DNA from: Sclerurus mexicanus | Lineage: Eukaryota; Chordata; Aves; Passeriformes; Furnariidae | Reading direction: 5' to 3' | Assembly (NCBI GenBank): GCA_013396755.1 | Contig: VWZF01002523.1 | Coordinates: forward strand, 1 to 64,000 | DNA: 64,000 nt | Shown here: in pieces, positions 56,101 through 64,000 of the stretch | Layout: each line of letters begins with the position of its first letter | Numbering within the stretch: position 1 is the stretch's first letter | Position numbers and translations under genes: made by a program | The notes under the pieces: model-generated | The model's input: only the letters and a program-made list of their open reading frames with translations | Told to the model about the DNA's origin: nothing | The model's database searches: none

Positions 56101-59100
56101 AGGAACCCAAATGCCCTTCTGAATTGTGTGCAAAGTGCGACAGTTGTTCCTTCAGCCCGGGTCATGTTTCAGTATGTGCTTCAGCAGCTGCTTTTTAGTG
56201 CATTTGATTCCTATATCGTTGTTCTGAATGAAAACAGAGAAAACACAAAATCCTATGCCAAGTTTCTGTTTATAAGAGGAAAGGTCGCCTGTTGTCAGGA
56301 GCCATGAATGTTGTATGGATTTACAGTGTTCCAGAAAGGCAGGGAAGGCAAATTCGAAATTAAGCATATTTTGAAATCTTTTCTCTAAACTCTTTTACTG
56401 CTGTTTTTCAAGTTGTGCTGCAGAATGAAAAGCTGCAGGAGAATACATCTTGTACCATGAGTAGAACTAATCTTATTTCCATAGCAGGAAGGCTCTTTTC
56501 TTATACTGACTACAAGTGTCTGGGAGATGAAGGAAGTCCTAAAGAGAGGGCATCTGTCTTACTTTTTCTGATGTTTGCTCCTGAACAGACCTTTACCATG
56601 TTCCATTTCACACAGGGTGGGGTTTTTGTGCTGAGTATTTTGCCTTATTTGAGTCTTACAGAACTATTACTAGATTTGAAAATGTTACTGAGCTACAGGC
56701 ATGAAAAACAGACTTGAACCTAAAAAGAGTAGGCTTGAAATAAATATATCTGAATCTGGCTTTAAACACTTGTATTTTGGGCTGCATATTAGAGTCCCAG
56801 GTAAAAGGTGCCGCGTTATTTGGAACTGCACACACCTTTCTCCTCTGATTCATGCGAAGCAACTAATTTCCTCTTATTTTTGGTAAGATGATGCTTCCCA
56901 CTCTTCCTTGTAATCAGCTTCAGGAAAAGAGCAGTTTTTCTCTGTGCGAAATATCTGCCATAAACCTGGTGCCATTCTAGAACATCTTGGTACAATTGAT
57001 TGTGCCTCAAATGTCATCTTTGGAAAGACTTTTTTATCTCTTTAGTCTCGGCCAAAATGAGCACTGATGAGCTATTTCTTGTGTGATTTAACTTCTCGGA
57101 GCACAACTGGCAGGAGCAGTAACAGTCACATAATGTACAACTTGTTATAACTCTCTGCTGTAGGGATTTTTACCAAGCTCTCGCCACAAGCTTTTGTGGG
57201 AACAGATGAGCCTGTGCTGAAAGCGTTTGACAAATCCTATGGAGCGTTTTTTTTTTGAGAACTGTAGGACCTTTTTGAGGATATATGCAAAGATCCAGTG
57301 TGAAGCATGTAAGTGAGAGCCCTAAGGGAAGGAAACTGCTCCATTGTTAGTGTTCCTAAAATTACTTTGGTGCTTGAGCTGCTTCTGAGCCAAAAGCAAT
57401 CAGATATTAGACCTCAGCGAACTTGTGAATGTCAGAAGTATTTGGGGAAATTTTGGAACCCTTCATCATAACCACATATTTGGCCAAGATATGATGTGTG
57501 GCCCCAATTCAAAGAAACTGTAAATACCACCATTTATCCAAATTATTATTCCCTTGCTATGTCTGAACTTCAAAGAAAAGCAATTCCTTAGTAGTTTGTA
57601 TGATGCTATAAATAATATTTTTCTTTATTGCATACTGAGAAAAGAAAAGCATTTCGTGAGTCATACTTATTGTGGGGTCTGTGGACAAAGCTCTCAAGGC
57701 TTTATGAGTTTCCACAATGTGCAAAAGGCTGAAGTTTCAACAGTCTTGTTTCTTCCACGAATGAATTAAAGGCAGATTCTTAAAATACTTTGGCATGAGT
57801 AGCTGAATCTGCTTCAAGAAACACCTTGGTGACTAAGTTGCTTTCAAGTTCAAGCCGAGGAAAGGAACTACATGCAGAACCTCCTTACAGGTCAGATGAA
57901 GGAAAATCTTTGTCCAGAAATTTCTTGGGTTTGCTTGGTGTTATCAGTCACTGGAGTGGAGGTAATATGTTTACTGAATGCTGTAATGCGTAACTGCAAG
58001 GATTGTTTTGGGTTTTTTTAATTACTTACTTGAAATAAAACCTGCTTCAGAGAAGTGACACTTGGCCGTGATTTATTGCAAGTGACACAAATCCGGTTCT
58101 GTTAGAATTCTAATCCTATTAAAGTCCATGGCAGCAGAGAGAAAAAATTGATCCTCCTTATTATAATTTAAAATTTTGAGCCAAATTGCCAGATAAGCTG
58201 TGTCAATACCAATTTGATCAAATATCAGATCTCTTGGATGAGAATCTGAGTGTGGAAATTCCAATTAGATTGTATCTTTTGTAAAATGACAAAAGCAAAA
58301 CCTGGAAAGGCCGCTCTTTTCCAGGTGTGCAATTCCTTGCCTACAGTATTATCTTCTGCAACTGAGTACCTTGGAGTGACCTCAGTGCTGCAGTTTTTGC
58401 TGTTCTGTGTAAGTGTCAAAAGATGTGAAGTTCAGTGGGTGCATCTAGATGTCAAACCAGGTCTTGCTTAGCTGGAAGGGTATGGCAGTATCGTTCCTTT
58501 TGCCTGAACAACACCCTGAAACGATAAACCACACTCTGTGATGGGACACAGCTTTATCTCCAATGCTTTTCTGATAGGAGAGAGGAGCACTCGGAGCCAC
58601 AGCAAGGGCAGGATCACCAAGAAGTGATTGGATAAGGCTCTTTGAAGAAATTTCCTGTGTCTTCAGATATTTCATCCAGGAATAACTGTCCATTTTGCAA
58701 TTGCTCTGAGGAAAGCAATAGGATGCACTGAATGATCTGACTGACCAAATCTAATCCACAATACTGTCAAAGAGCCCAGTAAATACATGTGGGAATCATT
58801 TCCATTTGTGTGCAAAAGCAAATGTAACTGACCTTTTAATACACTTCTGCAGACAGGCATGTCTGTGAACTTTGCATCTGTAGAGATTGCACTCAGATTG
58901 ACCCATGCTGTGCCCAAACTTAGAAGGCTGAAGTGAAACTCTTAACTGTGTTTTCACCATTTTGAAAAGCTTTGGTTTGTTGATTTATCCCCAGCTTTGG
59001 AGCAGAAGTTTCTTCTCCCCACTCTGCTTCCTGTTGCTGCTTTGCTCACATGTAATCATCTCTGGTTCCTTTCAATCTGGGGACTAGAGAGAACAATGCT

Positions 59101-62100
59101 ATATTTTTTTACATTTATATTTTTAAATTTGTTTTTCATTGTATTTTTACAGGTGAAAATCCTGTGAAACTAGTAATTGGTCCTATATGATGCAGTCAGT
59201 AAGGAAATGCAAGATTTAAGGTTTCTAGATGAGAGCACTGAGATGAGGGACTGTGCTGCCAGTCTTTGAGTAACTATTAAAATCTGGCAAACACTGGTAA
59301 GCATTTCAGGTGCTCAGTGCCTGCAAGGGAGCAGCTCTTGCACTCTCTCCCTCTCTGCCTCTTTGCAGAATTTGCAGTAGTTTTGAAGGACTTTATGAAG
59401 ATTCTTCCTGTTATGTTCTTTTTACCGTCTCTAAATATCATTTTGCTCTAGGCACTTGACAAATGTTAAATGAAAAATGAACTTTAGTTCGTTTAGTAGG
59501 GAAATACTTGATTACATGGGAAATCTGCTCTTAGGGTTAGTGGTTTTTTGTTTAACTGTACTGGTAAGTCCGTGAAACAGCAAGATACTCAAGCACAGAC
59601 CACTTCAATGTACAGCTTGTTTACAAACAGTGAGAGACTGCTTCCCTGGTATCTCACCTAACACACAAACGTCAATATTTATAGGGGGGTTCAGTGTGTC
59701 ATGGGGTTCTAATAGCATTTCCATGCCAGGGATCCTGATTTTCCACCATCAAGAACTCTAAAGCTTTTTATTGTCATGGGGTAGAAGATACTGGCAGTAA
59801 CTAAAACCAGTGCTAGAACAGTAAACAGAGGTTGATTTTTGTACATTTCTCACAGGCGTTCATCCGAACAAAACCATTTCAGTTTCAGGTTGACTCTGCA
59901 GCTTGGAATAGCTGAGCACGGACGCAGAGATGTTACGTCAGCACAAGATGAAGTAAGGAGTAAGTTTTCTGTATCTGGCCTTCTCTAAGAGATCCACGTG
60001 TCTCTTTGGGAACCAATGTAAACATTGATTACCTCAGTAAAAGATGAACGTAACGATCAGCATGCCTTTAATAACTGATGTGATCCCTGTGGATCAGCTT
60101 TTGATATATTTTCCCTAGCCAGTGTCCCAGTGTATCCGATGCAAACTGAGCTTCAATAAGAGGAATTAGTAGAGGCAGCTGGGTCTCACCACTGTACTGT
60201 TGGCCTGTGAGTGGAGGACTCTACTCTCTTTGGCTTCTTAGGAGAAGCTTTGAAAACTTCTACATTTTCAGTCTGGCTACCAAAATTCTTTCCAATAGTC
60301 TCAGTTGAACAGACATACCTTAAAGCTGTAAAGGTAACCAGCTTAAACCAATCAAATTCCACCTGGGAATTTTTCAGGAGTTTGTCTTAACCCTCTTCTT
60401 CTGGGAAGGTCTCTCAGGATCTCACTGTTCCACCAGTTGGGTACTTTTCTCCCATCTCCAAATTCAGCGTGTTCCCGGACCACAGATGTTCTTGTGGTCC
60501 TAACTTGTAGAAATCTGTGCAGGAAGTGCTCACTGTTTCTTCTCAATATTTCTTTCTTTCTTTTGTTTCTTGGTTGGCTTTTTATAGGAAACAAGCAAGC
60601 CTATCCCTCAAAAGGCTGATTCTGGCCTCTTTATTCATGTCCAACTAAGTAAACTCTGTTCCTATGCTTTGCACTAAATCCTTTGTGCAGAAAAGCTGAA
60701 AAAATTTAACTTCCTTTTTCCTCTGCAGAACAATATAATTGGATCCATAAAGGGAAAATAAGATTTTTTTTTAATTTATCTAGTAAATTCATGTGAATAT
60801 TATTCAAATATAAAATACATACAGTGGTGGGACACACTGGAATCTTGACTTGTCAAGTTTAAAACTGTTAGATCTTAGAACACCAACAATTTGTCAATGT
60901 AATACAAATAAATGTGAAGAATGAGTGATGATCTCTGCTAAAGTTGTCTTCTACATTGTAGGATATTTATCAATTACCTTGTTTATTGGAGATTTTTGGT
61001 CAGTGGTTATTTTAAGACAGGGCTGCTGAAACTGTCAGCTCTGCTGACTTGCAATAGCTTTAGCACTTTGGAATTTATGACTTCAGAAATGAATGCTGGG
61101 GGCTCTCTTAAAGATTAATAACTAAAACCCGTATATATTTCTGGGGAACAAAACAGAGACTGTTTGCTTTTCACTGAAACTAACATAAATGTCATGGATT
61201 TGTACAAAATGCAGTTTTTCAGTTCTCTTGGTCACATAACATACCAGCTGATGATTTAGAAAGTAGGAAAAAACCCACCTCTAGAGTTATCAGATTTCAT
61301 ATTATTTACATGAAAACAGTGTGGAAGTTAATCCTGTAGCACAGCAGAAATTGCACTATAAAAAATTGTGCCATAAAATCTTTTCTCAGAATGTTGTTTC
61401 TGACCAAGCTCTCTATGATGAGGTCGAATAGACCTTTCAGCTGGTTGAGGTATTTTGTTTCTTGCCTGCAGGAGAGCAGAGGGAGGAAGAGATGCAGGGG
61501 AGAACTAAGACAAGAATTTGTCAGTGTATTTAAAGAGGTCAGTCACAGAAATCACATGGGTATCAAGCACATCTGGTCCTGGTCTTTTAGTTTGAAGATG
61601 AGGATAAAATACTGAATCACTGGAGTCAGCCAAATCCATTGTGAGCAAATATGTTTCCAAATACAGAATAGTTTAATTATCTTTCCTTGTTAGGCATGTT
61701 TTCTAGTATTTAAAAATAGCCAAGAGCACTCTTTAATCAACACTTGCAAATTATGATCTGGCAGTGACCTGTGTTGAGCATCCTGCAGGTCTGTGCTGTC
61801 TGGGTGGTCACAGTGGGGACAGATTTATGAGTTTTCCTGAATGCCTCCTGGACAGCTGGGAGGGAGGCCACTGTTCTTTTTGGTGTATAAATGAATGCCA
61901 GTTGTGGTAGTGACAAAACTGAAAGTTGGATCACGCCCTTTGCCTTCAGACAACTACTCCACTGAAAAATAAAAAGGTGGGATTTACTCACCTACTTTAG
62001 ATATTTAGGTGCAGTTACTGAGCACAGACTTAGTGCAGAGAAATAGATTCATCTGGAGTGTTGTTTGCTTGCTCTATTTTAAACATCTTTCCGTTTAAAG

Positions 62101-64000
62101 TGGAGTAAACAGCTTTGAAATGTTCATTTCTCTTCACTAAACTTAAAAGAAAGCCTGGCAGAGAGTCCAAACATAGTTTTTTTGGGTTTTGTTTGTTTGT
62201 TGTTTTTTTTTTATTTAGAAGCATGAAGTTGAGCAAAACTCCCTCCTTCTCAAAAGAGGTGGTTGATAGAGCCTCCTTTCTGCTTATTCTATTCGTTAGA
62301 GCCCAGGTAAGGATGTTAAATTTGCAGCACTTAGTGAAGATACAAAGGAGGCCCTTGTGTCCCCTGTGGAGTAGCTGTAGTGGCAGGTAAATCAAATTCT
62401 CCCACTCCACGGGCTCCTTGGGGATCCCACAGGCAGGGGGGACGGAAGGCCAGAGTGCAAACTGGCGTCTGCTCCCTTTACCTCCTCTCTCCACTCATGT
62501 CTAATACACAGGCAATTACCACAATATATCAACCTTGCTTTGTTGAAGTGTTTCAAACTGATGTCTACCAAACTCTCAGATTTAGGCCATGCTGGTGTAA
62601 GAGGTGCTGTTTTTTGGGAGAAAACTGCCTGGTGATTCACAAGCAATTTAAAGAGTTGCTAGTGGGTCCAAAAGGATTCTGCTTACCCCTTTAAAATACT
62701 GTATTCACATATGTGATGATTTTTCAGTGCTCTTCCTATTTATACTATCCTTAAACTTTTTTATCGAATTAAATGAACTATTGTTCCTCTAGCTGTTTAT
62801 AAAGAAATAATTTCTTGCTGCAGGCATCAACGTATTTATGTAATTGGGCCAAATCTTAATTGAATGTATATCTGTATCATTCTACTAATTTCAGTGAGAA
62901 AGAACTCATTAGAGTAACAGAACTGAAATTCTGCTGATTAAAGGCAGCTGATGACCCAAGAACAATAGAAATGTCATATGTGTTTATAATGCCATCTGAA
63001 ATGAAATAAGAAAATTAATGAGAAAATGTCTGGAGGAAGGAGAATATTGCATTATCTCTGCATGTTGTATTGTCATCTTAAAAAAATTGCTCTGAAGGAA
63101 GAATGACTCATTTTGGAAAACAGAGAAGGTAATGAAATATCCATGAAAGGTCTGAAAACTGAATGGTTACAGTGACTACTATAAATAGATTTTCATAAGC
63201 TAAATAAGGGATTTCAATCAAGTATCCAGGTGCTGACTTGGACAAAGTCATTAAATGTGTTGGGAGGTTGGGTTGACCGAGTTTCATCTAGCGGAATAAT
63301 TAAGAATTCTTAAGTCACAACAAGTATTACAGTGTGATTCTTATTTTGGCTACCAGTGCCCCTCCTGCATCTCTTCTTTCTCACCTTACCTTGTTTGTTT
63401 CTTCTCCTTGTGCATTGCAGAGTAATGGTAAATGTCTGCAACTATTGTACCTTGATGCTTGATTAAAGCCAATGAAAATGGAGGGGAAGAAATCTGTGCA
63501 GTCAGGTAAAATACTCTCGAGAAGTAATCCCTATGCAATGACTCTATTTCTAAAAAAGGGAACAACTTATTAGACTCTGGGATGGTTCTTGCCAAAGACG
63601 AGCTGGTCCTGGAGCTCGTCAGTCATTTCTATCAACATCACAGCAACAGGGGTTGTGGAAAGCAATGCTCAATTGCAAGTGTTCTGATGTTCCCCTGTGA
63701 CTCTGTGCCAGCAACCCTGATAGGAGGTTTTTCTTCAGCCCTGCTCTTTCTAACTCTGACTCGCAGTGAGAGGCACACTTGTAAACACTGATGGGGAAGA
63801 TAGCAGCATCCCACTCACATGAGTATTAGTTACTGCACAAAGAGCTTTATGGGACTGTGAAGTTTGATTTCTTTTCTCTCCCTCAGCCTGAGGAGTTCTG
63901 ACATTTCTTGTCCTCTATTGTTCTATACTATTTATAACCTCTAGCTACGCAGATGGCCCTCACTATAGCCCCCCTGCTAGTTTAGAAAAATGTTACTGTC
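53131..64000. other. Gene-poor intergenic DNA to the right edge
   Basis: AT-rich, CpG-poor sequence without a recognisable gene, RNA or mobile element. Stretches such as 53140-53480 and 62700-63100 are AT-rich, lack repeat character and hold homeobox- and POU-like short motifs (TTTAAGCATGCAAAG, TTAATCACAAG, TCAATTAGG). They could be conserved non-coding elements, but this needs alignment. The CT/TC-rich patch near 60540-60570 is low complexity. Confidence 0.4.

Noticed and set aside
62030..62494. 154-codon minus-strand open frame
   Set aside because: It includes a low-complexity Lys/Asn stretch from a T-rich run (62180-62220) and no domain is seen.

Overview
This is a vertebrate, almost certainly bird, genomic window. 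The genes are split by GT-AG introns. The interspersed repeats are chicken-repeat-1 (CR1) LINE fragments and a solo ERVL-type LTR of the avian kind. The gene order matches the conserved GLRX2 / RO60 / UCHL5 block (human 1q31, in inverted orientation here). The species cannot be named from the sequence.

Layout. (1) 1-1.85 kb: GLRX2 (+), a 119-residue glutaredoxin in three coding exons. The GC-rich left edge is probably the border of its promoter, which in other vertebrates is shared with CDC73. (2) 1.85-8.86 kb: AT-rich spacer with no gene seen. (3) 8.86-11.64 kb: a 5'-truncated, internally deleted CR1 LINE (-) abutting, head to head, a broken copy of part of TOGARAM1 (+). (4) 11.96-18.5 kb: RO60 (TROVE2, -), complete in eight coding exons that sum to 538 codons, the human length. 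Its 5' untranslated intron runs to the CpG island. (5) 22.6-23.25 kb: CpG island interrupted by 116 N. It is the likely bidirectional promoter of RO60 (-) and UCHL5 (+), and the gap probably hides UCHL5 coding exon 1. (6) 24.16-39.09 kb: UCHL5 exons 2-11 (+), with the full catalytic set Gln82/Cys88/His164/Asp179. (7) 39.65-64 kb: gene-poor DNA with one solo LTR at 41.24-41.76 kb. In other vertebrates this side leads to the RGS gene cluster (RGS2 first).

The three genes do not form a pathway. GLRX2 is a thiol-disulfide/glutathione oxidoreductase, RO60 a Y-RNA and misfolded-RNA binding ring, and UCHL5 a proteasome and INO80 associated deubiquitinase. Their linkage is conserved synteny: tail-to-tail for GLRX2/RO60 and head-to-head for RO60/UCHL5.

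I found no novel system. The points most worth a second look are: a CPYC (not CSYC) active site in GLRX2; a 90-nt stop-free, frame-preserving intron in UCHL5 that would encode a hydrophobic segment if retained; the CR1/TOGARAM1 junction; the solo LTR with an intact 5-bp target duplication; a CTCF-like motif in a GC-rich island of UCHL5 intron 10; and the missing UCHL5 first exon.
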